Below are positions 1 to 12,600 of a stretch of DNA of 64,000 nucleotides, piece by piece. The stretch spans positions 55,911,000 to 55,974,999 of the forward strand of contig NC_080079.1 of assembly GCF_949987535.1 (NCBI RefSeq). Direction: 5' to 3'. The position numbers and the translations under genes are program-made. The DNA is from Balaenoptera acutorostrata (lineage: Eukaryota; Chordata; Mammalia; Artiodactyla; Balaenopteridae). The notes beneath the pieces were generated by a model. The model saw only the letters and a list, made by a program, of their open reading frames with translations, had not been told where the DNA came from and searched no databases. Position 1 is the first letter of the stretch. Each line of letters opens with the position of its first letter.

Positions 1-1835
1 AAGTAGAATCTCCTGAAGAGAAAGCTATGCTCGATTCCTCACCGCCCAGCAGGCTTGCTGGGTGGACGGCAGCTCTGGCGACGCAAGGAAGTGAGCTTGC
101 TGCTGCTCAGAGCCAGGGCCTCCAGCACAGGGTGGGGCTGAGCTCCTTGGGGATGACATCATGCTCTCCCAAAGGCCCCCCAAACCAAACCAGGCACCCA
201 AGTCCAGGTATAGAGACGGGGATCCGCACTCTTTCTCCAGCTGCTTGTCAACGTGCCTCAGAGCCCAGTAACTGGATCATCCTCAGGACACTGATGCTTC
301 TCAGTCGTGCCCTTGGTGCTGGTTTTGCTCAGCAGGCACCAAGCAGAGGTTCACAATCAGAAGCTGGCAGGCACCAAACCTCCTTTTTAGTTGCAGGTGC
401 AGGTGCAGGGGCAAGGCTCCCAGACTTTCAACCCAGCTCTTCCAAATCCTTGACCAGCAACTTACCTCATGTTTTGAGCATAAAAATGGCTTCCCCGAGC
501 TCTTCTGGTGACAATCAGTTTTTAACTGTTAGGTACTCTGTGTACTTCCTACGTTCCAGGAAGTTCTGGATCCATTAATTTTTATTGTTATTCACGTGGA
601 GAAGACCAGCGCAGTCTCATGCACCGGCACAGATGGCTTTCCTGCCCGGCTCACAGCCCTGCCTTGGGGGCACGGGAGCCCCAGGAGACAGGTGAGCCCT
701 GGCAGGTGCAGCTGAAGGTGGGACAAGGATGGGCGGAAGAGGAGACCTGAGAGCCCTGGCGGCAGCAGAGGACTTTGAGGATGGGGTGGTCCAGAGCGTC
801 AGGTGCTGCAGAGGCCAAGAGAGGCACGGAGGCCGGTGATTGGGGTGTGTGGCTTTTAGTCAAGTGAGGAGAGTACTGGGTGGTGGTGGGAGGGGGACAG
901 AGCCCGGACGAGCAGACGCCTGGGAAGGAAAGCAGTGGTGGGGCATGGGCTGGTAAGAGGGCAAGAGGGCCAAGGCAAGCTTTCTGGGATGGGGATACGT
1001 GGGATGGGGCGAGGACAGCAGGTGGGAAAGATAACAGTGCAGGAGCCGCCGGAGGAGGTGGGCAGGAGGGTCACAGGAAGGATAAGCAAAGACCCTGAAA
1101 CTTCAAAGCGAGAGTGTATGGGGGGGCAGGAGGGGAAGTGCAGAGGCACAGGCTGGCCTCTGTCTCGGTCTGAGAGGACAGGGAGTGGCTGGAGACTCAG
1201 GGTAGGCTGGGCAGGGAGTGACTGGGAGGGCTGCACTGTGGTTCCGTGGAGGGAGCCCAGGGCGCTGGAGATGCCACGTGAGCACCCCTTACCCTGCACT
1301 TTTCTGTTCTCATCCAGCTCAGAGTCAGATGAGATGGCTGAAAGCGGCCAGCAAGTTTCGTAAACTAATTGGAAAACAAACCCAAACTGTGAAAAAGTCA
1401 CAGCTAGACTTCACCCTGAACTGGGCTGTGACCTGTGAAGACACTTGCAAGGGCTCCAGCCACCAGGTCCACGTGAATAGATGGGACAGCAGGAGCTGTT
1501 GGTGCCTACACACCAGCGGTGAGGGCCTGGGGCCACCGACTTCCCCAGGGCAGCCTGGGTCAGATGTACCTGGCACTGCCACGAACCTCCTCCACAGGTG
1601 GGCCAGCAGGTCCAAGACACACAGCTCATGCAGTGGCAGTGCCCAAATTCCAACCCAGTGTCCCTAAGCTCTTTTGCCTGGACCCTGCTGCCTGGGGCTG
1701 TACAGTTATAACCTAAAATAACATTTCTTCCGGGCCTATGGAGTCAAAATTCTACCTTGTGCTTCCAGCTGGGCATGACTAAGCCACAAGCCAGCATGTT
1801 CCAGGTGTAACCTCCACACAAAGAATCATTGAAAG
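1..1835. other. 3' flank of TSPAN14, no gene seen
   Basis: Unique-looking, moderately G+C-rich sequence without recognisable coding exons or a CHR SINE. A second minus-strand AATAAA (586-581) exists but has no sign of being used. Open frames on both strands here lack family signatures. Confidence 0.6.
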
Positions 1836-1876
1836 TGGCACACAGAATCTAAAAAAATCACCCGATGAAATTTATT
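1836..1876 (-). terminator. TSPAN14: Poly(A) signal and GU-rich downstream element of TSPAN14
   Basis: Plus-strand TTTATT at 1871-1876 is AATAAA in gene sense. About 25 nt downstream is a T-rich then GU-rich stretch (TTTTTTTAGATTCTGTGTG), the usual layout of a cleavage site. Confidence 0.7.
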
Positions 1877-3565
1877 TCAGATTGTGCCAACCACCTACCT
1901 TCCCGTCATGCCTTACCCACACCCGATCCCACTGTTTCCCTCGGCAGCCGAGTTTACCACTGAGATGCTTAATGCCATCTTGATATGACCCAAAACAAAA
2001 ACAATCAAAACAACAGCATTAATATAAAGATATATTCCATAAAAGAGTTTGGCAGTCAAAGAAAAGCATCACACTTCCTAAAAACACAAGCATTCTCCTT
2101 CCCCTAGTCTACAGAGAAAATTGTAAAAAAAACTAAACAAAACCAACATCATCAACAAACACCCACCAGTAAATACCACATTAGCATGTACACTTCGGCA
2201 AGTATGTGAAGGTAGCACTCCATCCCTGAACGATGAGGACAGAACTGGTACAAGATCCAGAGAGGCGTTAGAGTGTAGCCCAGCCAAAGATGCACGAACG
2301 CCCCAGCTACGCCTGGGGGGTGATTCAGTACATAAGACAGACTTCATTTCCAACAGCAAGCCCCCAGTAGCCCTGACAGGAAGGGTGGACACGGTGACCA
2401 CAGATATCCCCGTCGTCAGGGGGTGGAAGGTCACCATGAAAGTGAGCAACGAAACGTCTGAGCCTCTACGCAGCTGCAGGCTGGGGTCCGTGGCTCGGCC
2501 CAGGGGCCTGGCTACGGGGCTTCTCTTTCCAGGGAGAGGCGAACGCCAGGCCGGCCAGCCGGCCCTTAGCATGTGGCCTGGAGAGGAGCCCTGGCCAAAG
2601 GTGTCTAGCTGGCCATCTCTGGCTGGGGCTCCCTGGCCTTGCAGTGGGGGAGGGTCAGGATTCAAGTTCCGGGTAACAGTTTCAGTAGCACCAAGACCAG
2701 AAGACAGTGAGGCCAAGTGGGGAGGGGAGTGGGAGTAGGCATGTTGGGGGTGCACAGACGAAGGGGGAGCACGTATGTGCAGCTGGGTTACTAGGGGTGG
2801 TACGGAGAAGCTGCTGGAGTTGGTTCGTGAGACACTCAGGGGAACTGAAAAGGATGGCGTCAGTCCCAGACGCCGCATAAGGCTGTTGAGAGGAGAATGC
2901 CAGAGGAAATGAAGACGTGGTGTGAGAACATTCTTGCCCTATAAATAAACTATTTACACACTTCAGGAAAAGGAGAGCTGACTCCGGAGGAGAGCCGTGC
3001 CCACTGCCCCCTCGTGCCCTCAGGGCATAATGCTGTTGAGGCTGGAGATAGTTGCGCCCTGGACGCCGGGGGACAACGGACGAGGCACTCCCGTGGCACC
3101 AGCCCACGCGCTGGCTCAGGCTTACTTCACTTGACATGGCCGAGGGTCCTGCCAACACCCCGACCTGTGCAGACACTGCGGGCCCCCCTGGCACTCAGAG
3201 GGCCACAGAAGGTGTGGCTGCCGCCTAGGCCAGCACCAATGACGTGAGCGGTGAGGAGGCCAGGGTGCTGCCACCAGAGCCGTCTGTCCCTCAGAGCCAC
3301 CTCCCCCACTTAAAGACATGTCCTCTGACTCCAGGCAGACCCCAGCGGGGCTACTGGTCACAAGTCCGTGCAGGTGAGAGGGGGCCCCTTGGCCTCCAGC
3401 ACCAGCAAGCAGAAACAGAGAGATCATGTCACGCGGATGCTGAAGGCGGGGTGCTGGCTCGGGCTGGGTGCGTCCGTTTCTCTCCCTCTGGACGTGAAGT
3501 TGATGGCGGTGAAGGGCTTCGGCCTCCACGGCGTGGCTCAGCTGTGCTTGCCCACCTCTGGCTCC
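1850..3565 (-). other. TSPAN14: TSPAN14 3' UTR
   Basis: The UTR runs from the stop codon to the predicted cleavage site about 20 nt past the AATAAA at 1876-1871, roughly 1.7 kb. No AATAAA occurs earlier on this strand between the stop and that site. Long minus-strand open frames here (for example 2078-2878) have no recognisable product and are chance. The distal 250 bp is A+T-rich. I recognise no transposon in it. Confidence 0.75.
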
Positions 3566-3637
3566 TCAGAAGTGGTGGCCTGCCTTCACTGCCTCAATGT
3601 CCGAGATCAGGGTCCTCGCCAGGAAGATGCCAAATAT
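3566..3637 (-). CDS. TSPAN14: TSPAN14 exon 9, coding part: residues 248-270 and stop
   Basis: 72 bp including the TGA stop at 3568-3566. It encodes the end of TM4 and the cytosolic tail ending KAGHHF. Acceptor TTGTCAG|ATA. The exon continues into the 3' UTR. Confidence 0.97.
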   Translation of the reverse strand: MFGIFLARTLISDIEAVKAGHHF

Positions 3638-6600
3638 CTGACAACAAAGCCGGCAGAGGCAGCGGCCGTCAGCATCGGGGCCCAGAGGGTGAGGTGGGGC
3701 AGGGTACCCCATGCTGCCCATCACCTCCACACCCACCCGCAGAGGCTGAGGACGGAGAGCAGCAACTGGGCACATGGCCAAATGAGACCAACCCACAGTC
3801 AAAACAAATGAGCCCGGGGTCTGTTTTGCTGTGTAAAAAACAGTGGGACCTTCCCTAAAGCCTAGAAGGGGCAAACAGCAGGCACCACAGAAGCAAAACG
3901 GACGCTCCGCCCTGCCTGCAAAATGACCACGCATATCCCATACCACAGGCCACGACTCGCTTTGTACCCGGGGTGAACCGGAAAATGACAGGGTCACCCT
4001 GACTGGTTCTGATTCCCCAAATACCAAATCTCGAATGTTTCCCGTAAACCTGGATTCCACCGTAAAAACAAGACTGTCCCCGATTTGGGCCATGCTGATG
4101 TCTGAAGCTACACCCCGACCTCAGTGACCAGGATAATCATGTGGGAAGGCTGATGTCTTCCTACCAGGAACAGACTAATGTGAACTTGGTGACCTGAGGA
4201 ATTCTGCTCCCCTCACCCCCACTTTAAATCATTCCTGTGGTTGGTATCTCAGATGGGCCAGGCCTTCTGAAGTAAGAGATCCTTGCCTGCTTTGCAAGTA
4301 AATTTTTTTCTTTCCTTTTCCAGATGCTTCTGTCTCTCGGCCTTCCTTTGAGATCAGTCAACCACTGAGTAAAGGAGGAAAAAGGTGCGTGGATGGCTGG
4401 TGACCCCGAGTCCACCCCAGTCACCCTCTTCAAGGCAAGGTCAGAGCCAAACATTTTCTAAATGGTGGGTTTTCCACAGAGCAGCAGTCTCACCTGCCTC
4501 CGAGGCTGCCTGGGGGGCTGCCGGCTTCTCCTCCCAGCCCTGGGCAACACTGGAAAAAACTCCTGGTTTTTCTGATTCACTGAATTCTTGACTTCCTCCC
4601 ATCAGTTCTTCTCCCGGGAGACACTAACCAGCCTATTCACCCCGGGCCTCACGCACCCTCGGCCACCAGCATCTTTCCCAGAGTGTAAAATCTGGCTCAA
4701 GGGAACAGGTGCGGCCACAAGGGGAGAGGAAGCCATGAAGGGCAGTGGGAGCAAACCTGCAGTAGTGAGATGGCAATGAAGACGCCGGCCACGATGTAAA
4801 TGTTCCGTGGGAGCCACCCCTCCAGCGCCTGGATACAGCCTTTCGTGAAGATGGACTCGTCCCATTTGCTCTTCAGCTGCAGGGAAACAGGACAGCGGCC
4901 TGAGCCCAAGACACGCAGGCCGTCCCCACCCTGGATTCCGAGGGCTCCCACCGGGGGCAGAGCAAAACTCAAAGCTCGGGGGGGAATGAGGGATCTGGGA
5001 GGCTGGTGCCGAGGACAGACGGACAGACAGAACTCTCCAAGAGAAACACGTCTATTTGCCTCGGTCTCCGCCCCTCCCCGGGCAGTTTGCGTTTTATAAC
5101 CTGTCTAAGCAAAGGCTCCCTGGCTGTGATCTTTAACCCCTTTCTCTTAGGGCCTCCAAAGATTTCAAGGTCAACTTTTTCAACACACCTCCGCAGCCCA
5201 TGTCTGGAGAAAGGGGAGGGGGATGAGGGCTTGGGGAAGGAAAATGTGCCTTAAAGAGAGAAGCTGGGGAAAGAGGGTTCAGCGTCTTCTGAGTCAGGAG
5301 AAGGAAGGGACAATGGCTTCTCACAGTGTGCCCCCGAGCCCAGGTGAGCCTGGCTCCAAGAAGCAGAGCCAGCAGGAGCAGGCTGAAGCCGACCCTAGTG
5401 AAGGCTCAGGCAGCACACGGGGACATGGCCTCGGCAGACACCGTGTCCCCACCCACCCCGAACACAGCAGTCGGCCCCGGCCCTCCTCCCCTATCAGCCT
5501 CACCCATGAAATACTGACAGAACATTCATTCGTTAGCAGTGTTAGGGGCTGAATTATGTCCCCCTAAAACTCCTATGTTGAAGTCTTAACCCCCAAGACC
5601 TCAGAATGTGACTGTATTTGGAGAGAGGCTGTTTAAAGAGGTAAATAAATTACAATGAGGTCATTGGAGTTGGCCCTAATCCAATATGACTGGTGTCCTC
5701 GTGAGAAGAGATTAGGACACAGACAGACACAGAGGGAAGCCCATGTGAGGACACAGGGAGGAGGAGGCACCATCCAAGCCAAGGAGAGGGGCCTCAGAAG
5801 GGACCAACACTGCTGACACCTTGACCTCAGACTTCTAACCTCCAGAACTATGAGAAAATTAAATCTCTGTTATTTTAACCACACGGCCTGGGTACTTTGT
5901 TACAGCAGCCCTAGCAACTGATACAAGTGGCGAGGAAATCGGTCACTAAAGAAGCTGATGCTGACATAGGCCCATCGCTATGAAGCGGAGCTCACTGCAG
6001 AGGGAGTTGAGGTTTCCCAGACTGGAGGGTCACATCCCTAGTGTCCACGGCCAACAGCGGGGTGTCTGCAGTTTCCCCGAGATCCCTCTCCTTCAGAACA
6101 GCTGTCATTCACATCAGCAGAGGCCACCAGAGCAAGGACTGGGGTGGGCCCTCGCCTCTTCACATCCAAGCGCACACTCCCTGCGGCCTGAGGAAGCCCT
6201 TAGATGACTGAGCCCTGCTCCTGCCCTGAGCCTGCCTCCCTCCCTGTCAGCATGGCCTCCATAATGGCAGCTGGACCAAGCCATGTGCCTCCTGCAACTC
6301 CATCCTGAACCCCTACATAACAGACACCTCCTGGGACTCCAAGGGCCTCTTAAACATGTCGTCTTTGTTCCCCCAAACTCTCATCCATCTTCTTTCCACT
6401 AATGTGGCAACTGCTAGATTTTGTGACTGTGGTTCACAGAGCTTGAAATCACACCCATTACTGTTCCCGTGAATCTTGTCTTGCCAGCGGCTCAGGGAAG
6501 GCGTGTGCGTGGCCGTGTGCTCCCGCTCGCCTGGTTCCCAGCTTACGTGGCACCTCTGAGCTTAGTCTCCCCTGGCTCTCCCACTCCAATTTGCACTTGT

Positions 6601-9600
6601 GCTAAATCGGGAAGTTGGACCCTAGAGAATAAACGTGAAGAATTCCAAGTCATATGCATGGGGGCTCTCACCTGAGTCCTGACATCATAGCCACACTGTG
6701 TGTTCACAACTTTTTGCTGTAAGAAAAGCAGAAAGATTAGTCATTTTTGTGCTCCAGAAGCCGGTGGTAGAAAGCTCTAGAAAAGTCACAACCAAACATC
6801 AGCAAACACCTGCACCAATTCCATTACAGCTCATGACCTTCCATCATGCTGCCAACTAACCTTCCATGCTAGGACAGAGGTTGGCAAACTTTTTGTGTGA
6901 AGGGCAAGATAGTAAATATTTCAAACCCACCTATGTAGCTAGTATTCAACTCTGCTGTTGTAGCATGAACGCGGCCATTGACAATATGTAAATGAACAGG
7001 TACGGCTGTATTTCAATAAAACTTTATTTATGGACACTGAAGTTTGAATTTCATGATTTTCACGTGTCACAAAATATTATCCTTCTTTTGATTTATTTTC
7101 AACCACTTAAAAACGGCTGAAACCATTCATGGCTCACAAGTCATCCAAAAACAGACAGCAGGCCAGATCTGGTGCAGGGGTCGTAGTCTGCCAATTCCTG
7201 AGCTAGAAGGGAAAAGCTACACTTGCTAAAGATTTCACCGTCACGGTGGAGATGTCAGACACCACTGTGCAGCCTCTGCAGACCTGAGCCCCTCCCAGGC
7301 TGGGGAACCTGCCCAGAGCCCCGTGGCCCAGCACCAGGCAGTGTGATAGTACTGACGGCCGTAGGGGCTCCCTTCTACTCAGGCTAGGTTTGGGCAAACA
7401 TTCAGTGCTCCTTCAAGGGCACCCAAGGGAATTCCCTGACAGTCCACTTGTTAGGACTCGGCGCTTTCACTGCTGTGGCGCTGGGTTCAATCCCTGGTCA
7501 GGGAACTAAGATCCCATAAGCCATGCAGCGTGGCCAAAAAAACGGGGGCGGGGCACCCAAGAGCTCAGTTTCTGGAACCCAAGGATGTGGTCTGTGGACT
7601 GGGGATGAAGACAGGTGAAGAAGAAAGAACAGTGAAAGAATTCTGCACCACCCCCAGATGGCGATGTACCCCACTGCCCCGGGCTTCTGAGGACTGAGTG
7701 TTTGTTTTCTCCAGAGAAAGGAGACCAGGCCTCATTATATTCACAGCATCTTGTCCAGGCGCCCCTGAGTGAGAGCCCCTCACGGGAGGGGGACCACTGT
7801 TTTTTGCCTGCTTCACCCAGCACACCAGAGCCAGGGTGGGCCATGCAAAAACACTCATGGAATTTATAGGTATAGGATTTCAGAGCTGCAAGAGCCCTGA
7901 GGCAAGTGGAGGAGGAGCCGGGCACTCAATCCATCCACAGAAGAGAAGAAGCCAGAGCCCTCAGGGAGGCAGGATCTGCTCCGCTCCAGAGGGACCGTCC
8001 ATGCTCGGGCAGACTCACCGCGGGGTCGGGCACACAGCAGGAGAAGGGCACCCCACACTTCTCGCGGCTGTAGCTGGCGCCACTGCAGTTGAAGTAGACG
8101 TTGAGGTCCCAGTCTTCAGGGCCATATGCCCCACAGCACTGGTTCTGCAATCATAAAGCCGAGAGCTGTCGGGGCTCTGAGCCAGGGCTGTTGTTGCCCG
8201 GCGTAGGGCGTCTGTCTTAGGGACACGGGGTTCAGTGCACCTCTGTGTATCACACAGAGAAATTGAAGCCCGCCCCACGGACCTCCCATCACTGAGACGT
8301 GAGCGAGGTGACCCGAGTGGCCCTTTAAGAAGGAAACTGTGTCCAGGTCCCGTCTGGGCCCAACACACCAGGCCGGCTCGGCAGCGCCCTTGGAGTCAGC
8401 TCCACTCCCTCCTCACCATGGAACTTTCCCTTCCTCCCCAACTGACCCCCAACCTGGGAGAGCGGGCTTCTCACTCTCCTTCTGATGTGGTCCTCTACTG
8501 CCCCCCGAGAGAACACCTCTCTGTGGGCAGTGTGCCTTCCTCCCCAAGAAAGGTCCAAGCTGGCCCCAGTCACCTTTTGTGCCTCTTTACAGGAAACAGC
8601 TGCTGAAGTCTACTCCCAAGGAGAGTTACGACTGGGGTGAAAGGTAACGCAATCAAAGCTCTGCCCCTGACCCGGGGTCTCCGCCCTCCCTTCCCAGAAC
8701 CCCCCACTATCTGGTGAAGCAGCAAAGAAAAACCCCATTTGTGTAAAAAATCGTAAAACCAAACACAGTGAAAGTAGCACTGTGACGTCAGTGGCGTCCC
8801 AATCCGAGAGCAGATGTTGTTTTCACATTTGCCCTTACAGCTGTCACGGTTATGGCCGTAATCACAGCCATATGGCCCACAACCAGGATTTTGGCTTCAC
8901 TTTCATTTCCAAGGTAAAAATCCCGCCTCCCCTGCCCCGCCTCCCCTCCCTCCCGTCCTCCGTGGTTCCAGGTGCTCTAACTACTACCTGATATTTTACC
9001 ATGCATGAGAAAGCTCCATCATTTCCTATCTCTAAGGAAAGGTATTTTTTAAAAGGAGAGGAAGGCAGTGGAGAAAACTGCAATGTCTTTAAGGCCAGTG
9101 CAGAGAGGAACCACCCTGGCATCCTTGACACCAGCAAGCCCAAGGTTATGTGGAAGTGAAGAGAGAATGGCAGCCTTGAACAGAAAAGGAAAAGGCACAG
9201 GAGGCAGTGATGTCAGAAGAGGGTGGGATGGGGACTTTCGCAGAGGAACACGGAAGAGATCTAACAACAACAGAGGAAGGATCTAACAACACAGGAAGGA
9301 TCTCTGATCACAAAAATGGGTTTTGCGGGATCCTACAATACATGAAATAAGGGGTAAACAAGTTCTGGTTAATAAGGAGAACAGATCATAGTTATTTTTA
9401 ATGCTCTTCTATTTTCTCCTCCGAACAAAAGGGTTCCATATAAAAAGCTCCTGAGGAAGCTAGGTTTTCTGGCAGAGCGCAGATCAAACAACAACCTTGC
9501 ACAGGCTGGCACGGTGGGGAGTGGGTTTCTCCTGGGGCCAGGGTGGGGGGGGATGGGGGGAGGGGCCGAGGGGGCGGGAGGGGTGGCAGAGATGGGGGAC

Positions 9601-12600
9601 AGCAGTGGTCCCAGCCTCCAGGTACAGCCACACACAAGGGGGGCGAAGGCCTGACAGAGAAAAGGCCACAGCCTGGGACTGCTTAGACAAACCCCCGGGA
9701 ACAGAGTCCAGGGAGGTCACATTCCTCTCCATCTGAAGAACCTTCCTCCAGGCAGCTCTGCCCTCCCAAACAGGAAGGGGAAAAGGTCCCGAGGAGGAAG
9801 GGGACAAGAATAGCCTCAGACGGGGAGTCATGCGCCCAGCTTTACCCCTCAGCACACACAGCACCTAGGAGACTGCAGCCGCCTGCGTGGCCAGGGCTGG
9901 AGAGATCCGGTCCTTGCGGGGGGAGAGGGTAGGGTGGCCGTGGGTGCAGCTGGACTGCCTGCCCAAAGCAAATGGGGGAGGGCACCCTGAGAGCAAGCCT
10001 GGCCCGCCAGCAACCACAAGCAGACAAAGCTAACCTGACCAGAGTCGGGGGGTAGCACCTCCCCTGGCCTCCTGGCTGTGGGCAGAGCTGAGGGGGGGAA
10101 GGCCCAGTGTTCCCCACCAGCCTGGCCCCCGAGCCATGCGCACAGACTGAAGCCAGGAAAGCCAGGCTCTATCAGGGAGAAGGTGGTGCTTACAGCTTTC
10201 TGAAGGGAGTCGATGAGGTTCTGCAGGTCAATGTCATCCCGGTAGGATCTGATGTTGCTCTCGAAGAACTCCCGGAACCGGTCCCTCACCCAGTCCTGGA
10301 ACAGGAAGGCCAGCACGGCCACGGCCAGCTCCAGGAAGAAGATGAGCACGATGGCACTGCAGAACTGCAGGGGGACAAGCACGGGAGCAGGAGTCACCAC
10401 ACCTCTGGCCTCCCAGCCAGACGCGCGTCCTTGTCCGACCCAGAACCTCTGCCTGCTGCGAAGAGCACGGGCTCGGCACCTAAGAGACCCGCGTTGGAGT
10501 CTGGGGAATCCCACGTCATTAGCTGGGTACTCCGGGCAACTCACCCCTACTCACACTGCTGCATTGTTGGTAAGAGTCAGATGAGTGAAAGTATGAGAAA
10601 GCTCCAAGACAACGTACCAACCGTCTCCTATGAAGTAGCCCCCACTCCAAGGAAACTCCAACACGGGAATGAATGGCTATCCTACCCCACCAGGTATCAG
10701 CTCCTTTAGGGCAGAGAATGTGCCCCAGACACACTATCTGACCACTCTCCTCGCACATACAACCATCCCAGTTGCTAGAAATCTGTTACTCCTACTTTAG
10801 GGATAAGGACGCTGAGGTTCACTCAGGTTACATACTTTAGATACAGGACATCTGAGTTCCCTGGCAGGGCTCTATTACAACTCCGGAGTTGCTAACGTTA
10901 TCAGTACCTACTCTGTATGTGTGTATATGAGAGTCAACTGCATAAACACCTCTGCAGAAGCACAGCTGTCCCTGGCCACAATAGTGGTGGAATTCTGTAA
11001 AGGCCACTGCAGTCACAGGTCCACACCCCCTCCCATCAAGGCGGGGCTCCAGCCTGTAGAGCTCAAGTTATCACCGCTGTTATCACTGGCCATACAGCAC
11101 ACTAAGCAGCTATGCAACAACCAGCAATATCTCAAAATAAGACACGCACATGTACAAAGATACACACACATAAGGCCCTCCAGAATGTAATCTCCATTCA
11201 TAGAGGAGCAAGGTAAGCAAACATAATCTTTAAGAGAAAAAAAAAAAATGAGAAAAAGCCCACGTGTTTTGCTTTTTAAATGAAGCCCAGAAAAAAAGGC
11301 TTGATCTAATAAATTCAACAAAAAACATAGTGCAAAACACAATTATGTGTTTTCCCCACCAGGTGCTATTTAATTTTAGCTGAATGCATTTCAAAATGAA
11401 TGTGTACCTAAGTATAAAACTAAACCCTTAGTAACTTGAAGTTCTGCCAGGAAATTAAGGATTCTGCATTGCACATCCAACAGATTCACACACCCTGGAG
11501 GAGGGAAAAGACTTCCTAACATCATTGACATCTTTTGATCTTAGCCAGGAAGGGCAAAGGTGAGTAGCAAACAAACAACTGGAACTTCTGAAGGGAGATG
11601 AAAGGCAAGGGAAGGGGAGGAGAGCAGGCCAGGGAGCAGCCGACTCTGCCCACCAGGAGCTAAAATCCAGAGGGGCCCAACCTCTCCAGAGATGAGGATC
11701 TGGTTCATCCGACTGTTCCCTGAAATCTTACCTTTCGTTGGGCAGCAGGGCACCAAGGGCTGCCTCCTCCCCCCACTGCCTGATCCTGGGGGAGGCTCGT
11801 AAGAGCTGCTACCCACCCCCCAGATAAGGGCCAGGCTTGCCCGGCAGAGCCCATACCCCTACCTCCCCCCCTCCTCCCCCCCACGTGTCTGGGGCCACTC
11901 ACAAAGTTGAGCAGGCAGATGTTCTCCCGCAGGGCCCCCACACAGCCAGCGAAACCCAGCGTGAACATCACCACGCCCACCATCAGCACCAGAACCACAG
12001 GGTCAATGCCATGCATCCGGGTCACTTTGGTGAGGTCGGACAGCACCCCCTGAAAGAGGCAGAGAAAGCAGGGTAACATCAGCTTCAAAGAGAGTTGAGG
12101 GTGCCCTGGGGGGGCTGTGTCCGGACCGAAATGAGGACAGGAACCTGCCTTCCAAGGCTCAGTCTTGTCATTAAAAGCCACGGCATGGCACGGCCCCTCC
12201 CCACCTGCCCCCTTAGAGGCCCCTCTGCCCAGTAGATCTTTGCCTACGTCAGCCCCCAGCCGCTCTCCCGTTCCTGGTCTCCATCTAGGCTGTGACCGCC
12301 TCCCAGGCAGACCCCCCACTTCTTTTGTAGCCTGCAGGGTACTGACGCCAGGTCTGGGGCGGAAGAGGCCCTGAGGGGCCCTGTGGTCCGTGGTCAAGGC
12401 ACCCCAGGGCCCTGGCCTCTGGCCATCTGGTGGCTGACTTTGCATTCAATTCATGGAGCACCCCACTATCCTGAGATGAAAACAGCTTCAACATGAACAC
12501 GCTTGTGAACAGCACACCCGCCAAGGACAGGCGAAGGCTGCGCTGTCCACTAACTTTTTGTGATGATGCAGATGTTCTACACCTGCACTGTTCACAATGG

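Noticed and set aside
581..586. Second minus-strand AATAAA as a distal TSPAN14 poly(A) site
   Set aside because: It is possible, but there is no clear GU-rich element and a better site lies upstream at 1876-1871. Transcript data would be needed.
856..1401. 181-codon minus-strand frame and overlapping plus-strand frames near 0.9-1.6 kb
   Set aside because: Mutually overlapping frames on both strands, low-complexity, no recognisable protein. Probably chance in the 3' flank.
2078..2878. 266-codon minus-strand open frame
   Set aside because: It lies wholly inside the TSPAN14 3' UTR, has no family signature and no Kozak or splice support.
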